A stretch of 64,000 nt of DNA from Nocardioides luteus (GCF_000960475.2 NZ_JZDQ02000018.1:1-64000); one strand, 5' to 3'; counted from the stretch's first letter, positions 1-8,285 are shown. Notes: generated by a model from the letters alone, not told the origin. Made by a program: numbers and translations.

Positions 1-92
1 TCACGTACGTCGGCCGAGGTGGCACGGTGGTGCCACCTCGGCCGACCGGAGTGACGCTTCGGCCGACGCGAGTGACGCCTCGGCCGGGAGGG
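1..92. repeat. 21-bp iteron array with central hairpin, locus 1
   Basis: A 17-bp perfect inverted repeat (9-25 and 30-46, loop GGTG) lies just downstream of ilvE. To its right, units beginning TCGGCCGA start at 38, 59 and 80, a 21-bp period; each continues with a tail close to CGNGAGTGACGCC. Bases 1-17 are the same unit in reverse orientation, so units point away from the hairpin on both sides. The left end is cut by the window edge. The hairpin could end ilvE transcription. The same arrangement recurs near 31.6 kb and 55.5 kb. Confidence 0.8.
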
Positions 93-93
93 G

Positions 94-1173
94 TCAGACG
101 ATCTTGCGCATCCAGCCGAAGGTGTCCTCGGCGCGACCGAACTGGATGTCGACGAGCTGCTTGCGGATGGTCTTCCAGACCTCGCCCTCGCCGGCGGAGG
201 CGATGGAGCCGCCGTTGTAGACGAGCTCACCGACGGGGGTGACGACGGCGGCGGTGCCGCAGGCGAAGACCTCGGTGATCTCGCCGGACTCGACGCCGGC
301 CTTCCACTCGTCGATGCCGAACTTGCGCTCCTCGACGGTGTAGCCGAGCTTGCCGGCGAGCTCGATGATGGAGGCGCGGGTGATCCCCTCGAGGATCGTG
401 CCGGTCTCGGGGGTGACGATGCGGCCGTCGGCGTGGACGAAGTAGAGGTTCATGCCGCCGAGCTCCTCGACGTACTTCCCCTCCTGCGCGTCCAGGAACA
501 CCACCTGGTCGCAGCCGTTGGCCGACGCCTCGGCCTGGGCCACCAGGGAGGAGGCGTAGTTGCCACCGGTCTTGGCCGCGCCCATGCCGCCACGGCCGGC
601 GCGGGTGTAGTCCTCGGTGAGCCAGATCCGCACCGGCTTCACCCCACCCTTGAAGTAGGAGCCGGCGGGCGAGGCGATGACCATGTAGGTCACGTGCTGG
701 GCCGGGCGCACGCCGAGGAACGCCTCCGAGGCGAACATGAAAGGCCTCAGGTAGAGGCTCTTCTCGTCGGTCTCGGACGCCTCGGGCACCCAGCGCTGGT
801 CGACCTTGACCAGGTCGAAGACGGTCTGCACGAAGTCCTCGATCTCGAGGACGGGCAGCGCGAGCCGCTCGCTGGAGCGGGCCATCCGGGCGGCGTTGGC
901 CTCGGGGCGGAACGCCCAGACCGAGCCGTCGGCGTGCCGGTAGGCCTTCATCCCCTCGAAGATCTCCTGGGCGTAGTGCAGCACCGCTGCCGACGGGTCC
1001 AGGCTGATCGGGGCGTAGGCCTCGATGCGACCGTTGTGCCAACCCTGTTCGGGCGTCCACTCAACGGTGAGCATGTGATCGGTGAAATAGTTGCCGAAGC
1101 CTGGGTTCGCCAGGACCTCTGCGAGCTGCTTGTCGGTGGCCGGGTGGGTCGACAATGTGGTGCGGATCTCCAT
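94..1173 (-). CDS. ilvE: Branched-chain amino acid aminotransferase
   Basis: PLP enzyme of fold type IV that moves the amino group between glutamate and the keto acids of valine, leucine and isoleucine, the last step of their synthesis. The 359-residue protein has the usual family length. Family features include the N-terminal block NPGFGNYFTDHM, YAQEIFEGMKAYR, and AAKTGGNYASSL near residue 200, which holds the PLP lysine. The ATG at 1173 is preferred over the ATG at 1179 because a -10 hexamer TAATCT ends 7 nt before it, as in a leaderless transcript. A strong hairpin separates it from leuB, so it probably has its own promoter although it follows leuB on the same strand. Confidence 0.95.
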   Translation of the reverse strand: MEIRTTLSTHPATDKQLAEVLANPGFGNYFTDHMLTVEWTPEQGWHNGRIEAYAPISLDPSAAVLHYAQEIFEGMKAYRHADGSVWAFRPEANAARMARSSERLALPVLEIEDFVQTVFDLVKVDQRWVPEASETDEKSLYLRPFMFASEAFLGVRPAQHVTYMVIASPAGSYFKGGVKPVRIWLTEDYTRAGRGGMGAAKTGGNYASSLVAQAEASANGCDQVVFLDAQEGKYVEELGGMNLYFVHADGRIVTPETGTILEGITRASIIELAGKLGYTVEERKFGIDEWKAGVESGEITEVFACGTAAVVTPVGELVYNGGSIASAGEGEVWKTIRKQLVDIQFGRAEDTFGWMRKIV

Positions 1174-1180
1174 GACCATG

Positions 1181-1186
1181 AGATTA
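1181..1186 (-). promoter_or_regulatory. -10 hexamer of ilvE (leaderless)
   Basis: TAATCT on the minus strand ends 7 nt before the ATG at 1173, which places the transcription start at or next to the start codon. Confidence 0.5.
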
Positions 1187-1225
1187 GTCCTGTTCTGCGA
1201 GAGAGACGTAAGTGATGAGGACAGA

Positions 1226-1265
1226 CGAAGGGCCGGGCGCAGAAACTCTGCGCCCGGCCCCTTCG
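1226..1265 (-). terminator. Terminator hairpin after leuB
   Basis: A 13-bp GC-rich perfect stem (1230-1242 with 1248-1260, loop AAACT) can be extended by four pairs with one bulged base. It starts 12 nt after the leuB stop. There is no real U-tract, as is common in actinobacteria. It probably separates leuB transcription from ilvE. Confidence 0.75.
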
Positions 1266-1276
1266 GGGATGAGCGT

Positions 1277-2332
1277 CTAGCCGGTTACGCGGGCGGCGAT
1301 CGCGTCGCCGACCTCGGAGGTCGTACGTGGCTCCGAACCGCGCTCGGAGAGGTCCGCGAGCACGGCGGCGTCGATGACGGCGGCAGCCTCGGGGTGACCG
1401 AGGTGCTCGAGCAGAAGGGCCCCGGACAGGATGGCCGCGGTGGGGTCGGCCTTCTGCTGGCCGGCGATGTCGGGGGCGGAGCCGTGGACCGGCTCGAACA
1501 TCGAGGGGAACTCCCGGGAGGAGTTGATGTTGCCGGAGGCGGCCAGGCCGATGCCGCCGGTGATGGCAGCGGCCAGGTCGGTGATGATGTCGCCGAAGAT
1601 GTTGTCGGTGACGATCACGTCGAAACGGGCCGGGTCGGTGGCGAGGAAGATCATCACCGCGTCGATGTGGAGGTAGTCCACGGTGACGTCGGGGAACTCC
1701 TCGGCGACCTGCTGGGTGATCCGCCACCACAGCGACCCGGCGTTGACGAGCACGTTGGTCTTGTGGACCAGGGTCAGCTTCTTGCGCGGGCGCGCCTGGG
1801 CGCGGGCGAAGGCGTCGCGGACGACCCGCTCCACGCCGAAGGCGGTGTTGACCGAGGTCTCGGTGGCGACCTCGTGCGGGGTTCCGACCCGCATCGCGCC
1901 ACCGTTGCCGGTGTAGAGGCCCTCGGTGCCCTCACGGACCACGACGAAGTCGATCTCGCCCTTGTCGAGCACGGCCGGAGCCAGCGGGGAGGTAGCCCCC
2001 GGGAAGAGCCTGCTCGGGCGGAGGTTGACGTAGTGGTCGAGCTCGAAACGGAGCTTCAGCAGCAGCCCGCGCTCCAGGATGCCCGGAGGCAGGTTCGGGT
2101 CGTTGGGCTTGCCGCCGACCGCGCCGAGCAGGATGGCGTCCTGCTCCTTGATCTCGGCGAGAACGGACTCCGGAAGCACCTCGCCGGTGGCGAGATAGCG
2201 CTCGGCGCCGAGGTCGTATCGGGTCTGCTCGAACTTCACCGGCGAGGCGACCTCGAGCACCTTCAGCGCCTCGGCGGTCACCTCCGGCCCGATGCCGTCG
2301 CCGGGGATCACTGCGAGGTTGGTCGTAGACAT
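1277..2332 (-). CDS. leuB: 3-isopropylmalate dehydrogenase
   Basis: NAD-dependent oxidative decarboxylation of 3-isopropylmalate to 2-oxoisocaproate, the third step of leucine synthesis. The 351-residue protein has the short actinobacterial length. Visible family blocks: an N-terminal [10 protein letters not shown] nucleotide-contact loop, [12 protein letters not shown], the catalytic lysine in VHKTNVL, and [13 protein letters not shown] with metal-binding aspartates. It starts 9 nt after the stop of a small ORF and lies in a transcript that begins with a leader peptide and a hairpin, so leucine-dependent attenuation is likely. A hairpin follows the stop codon. Confidence 0.96.
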   Translation of the reverse strand: MSTTNLAVIPGDGIGPEVTAEALKVLEVASPVKFEQTRYDLGAERYLATGEVLPESVLAEIKEQDAILLGAVGGKPNDPNLPPGILERGLLLKLRFELDHYVNLRPSRLFPGATSPLAPAVLDKGEIDFVVVREGTEGLYTGNGGAMRVGTPHEVATETSVNTAFGVERVVRDAFARAQARPRKKLTLVHKTNVLVNAGSLWWRITQQVAEEFPDVTVDYLHIDAVMIFLATDPARFDVIVTDNIFGDIITDLAAAITGGIGLAASGNINSSREFPSMFEPVHGSAPDIAGQQKADPTAAILSGALLLEHLGHPEAAAVIDAAVLADLSERGSEPRTTSEVGDAIAARVTG

Positions 2333-2341
2333 ACGGCGAGA

Positions 2342-2512
2342 CTAGTTGTCGTCGGGCCGCTGGCCGCCGTTGTCCCGCAGGTCGAGCGCCTGTTGGACCG
2401 CGGCGATCGTGTTCTCGACGCTGTGCGGGTTGTCCGGGTTGTGGCTCGCCGGGCCCCACTCGCGGCCGCGCTCAACGTAATCGGCAGGGCTTTCGGGGTA
2501 CATCGCGTACAT
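2342..2512 (-). CDS. Small hypothetical protein ahead of leuB
   Basis: A 56-residue acidic protein of unknown function. I chose the ATG at 2512 because AAGGAAG stands 6 nt before it; a GTG at 2527 would add five residues made mostly from that ribosome binding site. The sequence holds MYPESPADYVERGREWGP and a C-terminal helix-like stretch (SVENTIAAVQQALDLRDN), with no signal peptide or membrane segment. It lies between the leu-type attenuator and leuB and ends 9 nt before leuB, so the two are almost surely cotranscribed. I do not recognise the family; a regulatory or stabilising role near leuB is only a guess. Confidence 0.6.
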   Translation of the reverse strand: MYAMYPESPADYVERGREWGPASHNPDNPHSVENTIAAVQQALDLRDNGGQRPDDN

Positions 2513-2580
2513 GGCTTCTTCCTTCACACTTCGGGGAAACAGAGGGGTGTGGGAGAGAAGCCGGGGTCTAGGGGAAGACG

Positions 2581-2605
2581 GAAGCCACCGCGACGAGGTG
2601 GCTTC
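2581..2605 (-). terminator. Attenuator hairpin of the leu leader
   Basis: Perfect 9-bp inverted repeat GAAGCCACC/GGTGGCTTC with a 7-nt loop, 11 nt after the stop of the leader peptide and upstream of the small ORF and leuB. The sequence after it on the minus strand is pyrimidine-rich (CGTCTTCCCC). It fits an attenuator terminator or a ribosome-controlled switch. Confidence 0.6.
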
Positions 2606-2616
2606 TCCTGCGGTCG

Positions 2617-2667
2617 TTACCGCCGGGCCCCGTCGCGGCGCTCGAGTACGAGAAAAATGCTCCGCAT
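2617..2667 (-). CDS. Leu-type leader peptide
   Basis: A 16-codon ORF reading MRSIFLVLERRDGARR. The run Ile-Phe-Leu-Val-Leu is the kind of stretch that stalls ribosomes when branched-chain aminoacyl-tRNA is short. It shares the pattern S-I-(x)-L-V-L-x-R-R with the ilvB leader at 13722-13763. A -10-like TACCGT lies 9 nt before the ATG, with ATGACG 17 nt further upstream as a weak -35. The hairpin at 2581-2605 and then the small ORF and leuB follow. The peptide is read from the sequence; attenuation is inferred from analogy with known actinobacterial ilv/leu leaders. Confidence 0.7.
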   Translation of the reverse strand: MRSIFLVLERRDGARR

Positions 2668-2780
2668 GGTGAACTGACGGTAACCCGAGATGTCCGCCGC
2701 GTCATCGAATCTGGACCAAAGGTCCGACATCCGAGACACAGATGCGGGTAAGGCGCCCGAACATCAGGAAGACTGTTCCT

Positions 2781-3350
2781 GTGAGCGCACCTCCAGAGCT
2801 GCCGGACATCGTGACCCGCGCCTTCGACGTCTCCCGTCGCGCGGGCTACGTGTCGTTCTGTCGCAACGAGACCGGACGGCTGCTGGCGACCCTGGCTGCG
2901 ACCCGGAGTGGCACCATGGCCGAGTTCGGCACCGGATGCGGTGTCGGCACCGCGTGGCTGCGCAGCGGCGTACGCGGCGAGGCGGCCCACATCGTCTCCG
3001 CCGAACTCGACGAGCACCTGGCCAAGGAGGCCTCGGAGATCTTCGCCGACGACGAGCAGGTCGAGGTGATCGCCGCCGACTGGGGCATCCTCCGCGACCG
3101 CGGCCCGTTCGCGCTGCTCTTCCTCGACGCCGAGACCCCCGGCGGGGTCTCCCCCGACCAGCTCTCCGACCTCGTCGAGGAGGGCGGCATCGTCGTCATC
3201 GACGACCTCATCCCCACCGACCTGTGGCCGCCGATCGTCTACGGCCGCGTCGACAGCCTGCGCGAGTCCTGGCTCACCGACGAGCGCTTCACCACCGTCG
3301 AGGTCATGGTCGCCCCCGACACCAGCGTCCTGCTCGCCACCAAGCGCTGA
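2781..3350 (+). CDS. Class I SAM-dependent methyltransferase (O-methyltransferase-like)
   Basis: A 189-residue protein with a Rossmann methyltransferase core. Motif I is AEFGTGCGVGTAWL near residues 45-58, an acidic residue ends strand 2 (VSAELDEHLA), and DAETPGG and GGIVVIDDLIP follow as motifs III and post-III. It resembles small O-methyltransferases of the catechol type, but the substrate is unknown. The GTG at 2781 is chosen because AGGAAG stands about 10 nt before it; an in-frame ATG at 2742 lacks a ribosome binding site. The gene diverges from the leu leader and converges on efeB, with a strong bidirectional terminator between. Confidence 0.75.
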   Translation: MSAPPELPDIVTRAFDVSRRAGYVSFCRNETGRLLATLAATRSGTMAEFGTGCGVGTAWLRSGVRGEAAHIVSAELDEHLAKEASEIFADDEQVEVIAADWGILRDRGPFALLFLDAETPGGVSPDQLSDLVEEGGIVVIDDLIPTDLWPPIVYGRVDSLRESWLTDERFTTVEVMVAPDTSVLLATKR

Positions 3351-3358
3351 GCTCGCCA

Positions 3359-3390
3359 GGATGCTCACCGAGGTAACTCGGTGAGCATCC
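3359..3390. terminator. Bidirectional terminator
   Basis: Perfect 14-bp inverted repeat (3359-3372 with 3377-3390, loop GTAA) in the 50-bp gap between the convergent methyltransferase gene and efeB. Position and symmetry fit a terminator serving both strands. Confidence 0.85.
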
Positions 3391-3400
3391 GGCAGCCGAC

Positions 3401-4651
3401 CTAGTCGAACAGCTCCTGGGCCAGGAAGTGGCCCGACTTCGGCGCGCGCGGGACGGCGAAGATCGCCGACCCGACGTGGGCGATGTACTCGTTGAGCAGA
3501 TCGACGCGACCGAGCTTGCGCTGCAGGTCGACGAAGGTCGCGGGGTCCTTCATGAAGGCGATGAAGAACAGCCCGGCGTCGAGCTGACCGAGCGAGTTGA
3601 GCCCGTCGGTGAAGTTGTAGCCACGGCGCAGGATCTTGGCTCCCCCGTTGTTCTCCGAGGCCGCCAGCGCGACGTGGGAGGTCGGGTCGATGACCGGCTT
3701 GCCGTCGCGTACGGCCTTGAAGTCCGGGGTGTCGAACTCCTTCTTGCCACTGAGCGGAGCACCCTCGGCCTTGTCGCGGCCGATGGTGAGGTGCTGGGTG
3801 TCGATGGTCGTGCCGTCCCAGACCTCGATGTCCATGTTGATCTTGCGGGTGACCAGATAGCTGCCGCCCCGCATCCACGCCGGCTCGTCCGGGTCGGCGA
3901 CCCACACGAACTCGTCGAGGTCCTCCTCGGACTTGATGTTGCGGGTGCCGTCCTTGAGACCCATCAGGTTGCGCGGCGTCTTCTGCCCCTTGCCCGCGGA
4001 GGCGCGGCCGAAGCCGAGCACGGTCCAGCGGGTGGTGACCAGGCCACGTCCGATCCGGACCAGGTCGCGGATGGCGTGGTAGGCCACCTGCGGGTCGTCG
4101 GCACAGGCCTGCAGGGCCAGGTCGCCGCCGCACAGCTCGGGCTTGAGCTCGTCGGAGGGCAGCCGCGGGATCTCGGCGAGCAGCTTCGGGCCGCGGCCGG
4201 CCAGGCCGAAGCGGTCGTCGAAGAGCCCGGGTCCGAGACCGAGGGTGACGGTGAGCGAGGCCGGCGAGAGGTCGTACGCCTCCCCCGTGTCCTGCGGGAC
4301 GCCGTTGCTCCGCGTCGGCTCGACGGAGCCGACCGGGTTGCCCTTCATCATCGTCGCCATGGCCGCCGACCAGCGCGCGAAGAGCACCTTCAACTGCTCG
4401 GCGGTGGTGCCCTCGACGACGTCGAGGGACATGAAGACCAGGTGCCGCTGAGGCGGCGTGGCGATGCCGACCTGGTGGTCGCCGGTGTAGAAGTCGTACG
4501 CCCGGGAGAGGTCGAGCCCGTCGGCGGCCGCCGCCTCGGCAGGCGAGACGGCGCGGCCGCCGAGGAAGCCGACCGCCGCCCCGGCCGCGGCGCCACCGCC
4601 GGCGCCGGCCAGGAGCCGGCGCCGGGAGAGACCCTTGCCTTCGCCTGCCAT
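3401..4651 (-). CDS. efeB: Deferrochelatase/Dyp-type peroxidase EfeB
   Basis: Haem peroxidase of the DyP family and third member of the EfeUOB iron import system, exported by the Tat pathway. The N-terminus carries a twin-arginine signal (GLSRRRLLAG, then a hydrophobic alanine/glycine run). The 416-residue protein has the DyP hallmark GLKDGTRNI (GXXDG loop) near residues 230-238, and a late TDGLNSLGQLDAGLFFIAF block that fits the distal haem pocket. It overlaps efeO by ATGA and is the last gene of the operon, so it should share the iron-box control in front of efeU. Confidence 0.94.
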   Translation of the reverse strand: MAGEGKGLSRRRLLAGAGGGAAAGAAVGFLGGRAVSPAEAAAADGLDLSRAYDFYTGDHQVGIATPPQRHLVFMSLDVVEGTTAEQLKVLFARWSAAMATMMKGNPVGSVEPTRSNGVPQDTGEAYDLSPASLTVTLGLGPGLFDDRFGLAGRGPKLLAEIPRLPSDELKPELCGGDLALQACADDPQVAYHAIRDLVRIGRGLVTTRWTVLGFGRASAGKGQKTPRNLMGLKDGTRNIKSEEDLDEFVWVADPDEPAWMRGGSYLVTRKINMDIEVWDGTTIDTQHLTIGRDKAEGAPLSGKKEFDTPDFKAVRDGKPVIDPTSHVALAASENNGGAKILRRGYNFTDGLNSLGQLDAGLFFIAFMKDPATFVDLQRKLGRVDLLNEYIAHVGSAIFAVPRAPKSGHFLAQELFD

Positions 4652-5856
4652 CAGGCCGTCGCTGCCTTCTCCGCCAGGCGGCCGAGGACGTCCTGGAGCG
4701 ACTGCACGGTCGCCGACAGCTTCTTGCCGTCGGAGGCCTTCAGCTCGGCGGTGTAGGGACGGTAGCCGCCCAGCGCCTGGGGGTCCTTGTAGCCCTCGAG
4801 GTCGTCGGTGACGGCGGTGAACCGTCCGTCGATGGTCTTGACCAGCTCGGCGTCGATCTTCTCCAGACCCGGGCGGAGAGCGGCGTAGGCCTGCTGGGCG
4901 CCCTCGACGTTGTTGGCGAAGTCGACCAGGTCGATGTGGCTGTAGGCCTCCTCCTCGCCGGTGATCTTGCCCGACTGGACCTCCTCGAGCAGCGCGGCGG
5001 CGCCGTTGGCGAGGTCCTCGGGCTTGAACTCCAGGGTCTTGCCGACCTCGGCGAGCTTGGTGACGTTGGTGACCAGGTCGGCGGCGTACTTCTTGGTCTG
5101 GTCGGTGATCTTCTTCGCCTGGAACAGGTCGCGCTCGACGGCGTGGAAGCCGCTCCAGCCGACCGCCTCGTCGAGGTTGGAGGCGCGCATGTCGATCAGG
5201 TAGTCGAGGTTGCCCTTGTTGTCGGTCGGGTCGAAGCCGTCCATCACGAAGCCCTCGACGTCGGACTCGATCTTCTCGTAGAAGGGGCGGGCGTCGGCGT
5301 AGGCCTTCTGCGCGGCAGCGACGTCACCGCTGTCGACGGCCTTCTGCAGCTTCTGGACACCGACGACCATCGCGTCGATCTGGGTGCGGACGTACGTGGT
5401 GTAGTCCTCGGACCCGGAGGCGAGCAGCTCGGCGGCGTCGCCCGTCGGCTCGGCCGCGGCCTCACCGGTGACCTCGAAGGGAACCCGCTCGGCGGAGGCG
5501 CCCGGGCAGTAGATCTCGTAGTCGCCACCACCGAGGGTGAGCGTGAAGGAGGAACCGGGGAGGCCCGGGGCGAGGTTCTCCTTCTCGCCGAGGATCTTCT
5601 GACCGTCCATCAGCTCGACCTCGGTGAGACCGGCCGCCGACTCGTTGGTGACCGTGAAGGTCACCGGGCCCGCCGCGGCGGTGTCGGTGTCGAGCTTGCA
5701 GACATCACCGTCGGAGCCGCTGACCAGGGTCACCGCGACCTGGCTCGCGCCCTTCTTCTTCGGCGCCGCCGAGTCGTCGGTGTCGCTGCCACAGGCAGCG
5801 AGGCCGGTCAGGCACAGCGCGGTGAGTGCTGCAACGGAGATCGCCTTACGCGACAT
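4651..5856 (-). CDS. efeO: Iron uptake system component EfeO
   Basis: Extracytoplasmic iron-binding component that hands iron to the permease EfeU. The 401-residue protein begins with a lipoprotein signal (LTGLAACGSD; lipobox cysteine about residue 22). An N-terminal cupredoxin-like domain (about residues 40-125, including a CPGA segment) is followed by a peptidase M75-like domain with the HXXE motif in SGFHAVERDLF. This two-domain plan is that of classical EfeO. It overlaps efeU by 11 nt and efeB by 4 nt, so translation is likely coupled. Confidence 0.94.
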   Translation of the reverse strand: MSRKAISVAALTALCLTGLAACGSDTDDSAAPKKKGASQVAVTLVSGSDGDVCKLDTDTAAAGPVTFTVTNESAAGLTEVELMDGQKILGEKENLAPGLPGSSFTLTLGGGDYEIYCPGASAERVPFEVTGEAAAEPTGDAAELLASGSEDYTTYVRTQIDAMVVGVQKLQKAVDSGDVAAAQKAYADARPFYEKIESDVEGFVMDGFDPTDNKGNLDYLIDMRASNLDEAVGWSGFHAVERDLFQAKKITDQTKKYAADLVTNVTKLAEVGKTLEFKPEDLANGAAALLEEVQSGKITGEEEAYSHIDLVDFANNVEGAQQAYAALRPGLEKIDAELVKTIDGRFTAVTDDLEGYKDPQALGGYRPYTAELKASDGKKLSATVQSLQDVLGRLAEKAATA

Positions 5857-7390
5857 GGGTTGAACCTTTCACTGATGGCTCCTGGCGCTCTTCGCGGCCG
5901 GAGTCGTTGACGGCGCGCGGTTCCGTGGCGCGGCCGGGCCTGCGCCGGGACTGCCACAGGAGCAGCCCGGCGAGGACGATGAGGGCAACCGGCACCCAGT
6001 GCTTCCACAGCAGCCGGTCGTGGGCGGCGTGGTCCGCCTCGGCGATCTCCGCGGACAGGTCCGCCGCGTAGGTCTCCTCGACCTGCAGCGCGGCGCCGTC
6101 GACGGTGAAGGTGCGCGGCGAGGTCAGGCCGCCGCCTTCGATCGTGAGCAGGAGCCTGCCGGTGGTGCGTACGTCGACCAGACCGCCGTCACGGCTCAGC
6201 ACCGTGTGACGGGTGCTGTCGGTCCAGCGGGCCTGGTAGGGGCCTGGGGCGGTGGCGAGGTTGAGTCCGACCGGGACCCGGTTGTCGGTGTAGGCCAGCA
6301 GGTCCTGGGCGGTGAGGGTGGCCGGCAGGTCGCCGGAGCCCTTCGCGCGCCAGGCGGTGTCGGCAGTGCCGGTGTGGCCGGTGGGGTCGGTGAGCTCGAT
6401 CCTCTCGCGGTCCACGGTCAAGGTCGCTCGGTCGCCGGAGACGGCCAGCACTGCCGTACGCCCGTCCGCCAGGGGCGCCTCGCGGGGCACGTCGACACTC
6501 GGCAGCGGGACCAGGACGAAGAGCGCGGCAGCCCCCGCCACGGCGGCGACGGCGCCGCCGATCCGCAGGCGTCGCGCCAGCACGGCGCCCGGACGGAGGT
6601 GGGCGGGCAGGACGAGCATCGCGAGCATCGGCACCAGGTAGGCGAGCCAGCCGAGCACCTCGATCACCCGCGGGTCGGCGGGAACACCGAGGATGCCGGT
6701 GATCACCGCCGAGCGGACCGAGCCGTTGGGGATGAGCCAGGACAGGTCGACGGTGCGGCCCTGGCCGACGGTCACCCAGCCCGCCTCGTGGCCCGTACGC
6801 AGCGCGAACATCACCAGCCCGGCCGCGACGAACACCAGGAACACGCCCGTGACCTGGAAGAACATCTTCAGGTTGAGCCGCAGGCCGCCGGCGTAGATGC
6901 CCCAGCCGAGGCCGATGGCGATGGCCAGACCGAGCACGGCGCCGACGATCGCGGCGGGCGCGCTGGTGGCGTTCTGGATGGTGGCGAGCAGGAAGACGGA
7001 GGTCTCGAAGCCCTCGCGCAGCACCGCCAGGAAGCCCATCAGCGCCATCGCGGTCAGCGTGCCGGCGCCGAGCGCGGCGGCGGCTGCCTTCTCGAGCTCG
7101 CCCTTGAGGCTGCGGGCGTGGGTGTGCATCCAGCGGATCATCCCGGTCACGAAGACGATCGCGATCACGCCGATCACGCACTCGAGCATCTCCTGCTGCC
7201 GCTGTGGCAGCGCCTGCTCGAGGAGTCGCAGCGCCACTCCGACGGCGATGCTCAGCCCGACGCCGGCGCCGACGCCGACCCACAGCCCGCGCAGCGGGGC
7301 GCCGTTGCGGCGCAGGAAGGTGGCGATGATCGACACGATCAGCGCCGCCTCGAGGCCCTCGCGGAGACCGATGACGAACGTTGGCAGCAT
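5846..7390 (-). CDS. efeU: High-affinity iron permease EfeU with C-terminal extension
   Basis: FTR1-family ferrous/ferric iron permease of the cytoplasmic membrane. The first 280 residues contain seven hydrophobic segments and both iron-translocation REXXE motifs (REGLE at the N-terminus and REGFE near residue 125). About 230 more residues form a predicted extracytoplasmic domain ending in a last membrane segment (VALIVLAGLLLW) and a basic tail; simple EfeU proteins lack this. The ATG at 7390 is 6 nt after a -10 hexamer TACGCT, suggesting a leaderless mRNA, and an iron box lies just upstream. First gene of efeUOB. Confidence 0.94.
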   Translation of the reverse strand: MLPTFVIGLREGLEAALIVSIIATFLRRNGAPLRGLWVGVGAGVGLSIAVGVALRLLEQALPQRQQEMLECVIGVIAIVFVTGMIRWMHTHARSLKGELEKAAAAALGAGTLTAMALMGFLAVLREGFETSVFLLATIQNATSAPAAIVGAVLGLAIAIGLGWGIYAGGLRLNLKMFFQVTGVFLVFVAAGLVMFALRTGHEAGWVTVGQGRTVDLSWLIPNGSVRSAVITGILGVPADPRVIEVLGWLAYLVPMLAMLVLPAHLRPGAVLARRLRIGGAVAAVAGAAALFVLVPLPSVDVPREAPLADGRTAVLAVSGDRATLTVDRERIELTDPTGHTGTADTAWRAKGSGDLPATLTAQDLLAYTDNRVPVGLNLATAPGPYQARWTDSTRHTVLSRDGGLVDVRTTGRLLLTIEGGGLTSPRTFTVDGAALQVEETYAADLSAEIAEADHAAHDRLLWKHWVPVALIVLAGLLLWQSRRRPGRATEPRAVNDSGREERQEPSVKGSTHVA

Positions 7391-7396
7391 GCTTGC

Positions 7397-7402
7397 AGCG
7401 TA
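7397..7402 (-). promoter_or_regulatory. -10 hexamer of efeUOB (leaderless)
   Basis: TACGCT on the minus strand ends 6 nt before the efeU ATG. The iron box begins 4 bp upstream of it. Confidence 0.55.
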
Positions 7403-7405
7403 ACG

Positions 7406-7424
7406 TTAGGTAAGGCTCACCTTG
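7406..7424 (-). promoter_or_regulatory. Iron box (DtxR/IdeR/DmdR operator)
   Basis: TTAGGTAAGGCTCACCTTG (plus strand) is close to the known DtxR/IdeR consensus TTAGGTTAGSCTAACCTAA. It covers the region between -10 and -35 of the efeU promoter, where an iron-loaded repressor would block RNA polymerase. Iron repression of efeUOB is therefore expected. Confidence 0.88.
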
Positions 7425-7493
7425 TAGGCGGGACCGGCAAGTGGCACAGAACTTTGCCTTGGCCGCGCCGCCGTCCGGTCGCTCGGAACGAGG

Positions 7494-8189
7494 TCAGATC
7501 GCGCAGCCGTCGGGACCGCAGGCGTCTCCGTCGCCGAGGATGGTGAGGGCCGCCTTGGTCTCGGCGTGCACCTTCTCCAGCAGCTGGCTGAACAGGTCGG
7601 TCGGCTGGGCGCCGGAGACGCCGTACTTCCCCTCGACGACGTAGAACGGCACCCCGGTGGCGCCGTAGGCGCGGGCCTGGTCGATGTCGGCCTGGACGTC
7701 GCCGGCGAACTCCTCGCTCGCGAGCACCTCGTCCACCCGCTCGGCGTCGAGACCGACGTTCACGGCGGACTGCTTCAGGACGGCGTGGTCACCCATCGAC
7801 TCCCCGCGGGTGAAGTACGCAGCGAGCAGCTCCTCCTTGAGCGCGGCCTGCTTGCCCTCGGCCTTGGCCAGGTGGAGCAGCCGGTGGGCGTCGATGGTGC
7901 GCGCGTGCGGGGTGTCCTCGTGACGGAACTCGAGACCGGCCGCCGCGGCGGGGACGTTGGCCTGCTTCATCAGCTCACGGGCCTGGGGGACGGAGGCACC
8001 GAACTTCTTGGCCAGGGCCTCGACGGTGGTCTCGACCGGCACCTGCGGGGCGGTCGGGTCGAGCTCGAAGGAGTGGTAGACGATCTCGACGTCGTCGCTG
8101 TGCTCGAAGCGCTCCAGGGCTTCCTCGAGGTGGCGCTTGCCGATGTAGCACCAGGGACAGACGACGTCGGACCAGACATCAATACGCAT
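7494..8189 (-). CDS. DsbA-family oxidoreductase, FrnE-like
   Basis: A 231-residue thioredoxin-fold protein with active site CPWC at residues 11-14, no signal peptide, and a helical insertion. This fits cytoplasmic FrnE-type dithiol oxidoreductases. The cis-proline region is seen in YGATGVPFYVVEGKYGVSGAQP. A second cysteine pair lies at the C-terminus (GDACGPDGC), which some FrnE relatives use as an extra redox centre. It stands alone between efeU and a divergent ABC exporter. Substrate unknown; a role in thiol or oxidative stress balance is an inference. Confidence 0.85.
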   Translation of the reverse strand: MRIDVWSDVVCPWCYIGKRHLEEALERFEHSDDVEIVYHSFELDPTAPQVPVETTVEALAKKFGASVPQARELMKQANVPAAAAGLEFRHEDTPHARTIDAHRLLHLAKAEGKQAALKEELLAAYFTRGESMGDHAVLKQSAVNVGLDAERVDEVLASEEFAGDVQADIDQARAYGATGVPFYVVEGKYGVSGAQPTDLFSQLLEKVHAETKAALTILGDGDACGPDGCAI

Positions 8190-8285
8190 GCCATCGGAAC
8201 GTTTGGTTCGGTACGAAACATTCCGCAGCGGACCGATCTACCCCGAGATGGTCTCAGGGGACCTCAGGGGAAGGCCCAGGAGACC

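Noticed and set aside
1-92. CRISPR-like array at the window start
   Set aside because: The 21-bp units are contiguous without spacers and no cas genes are present; it is a tandem repeat array.
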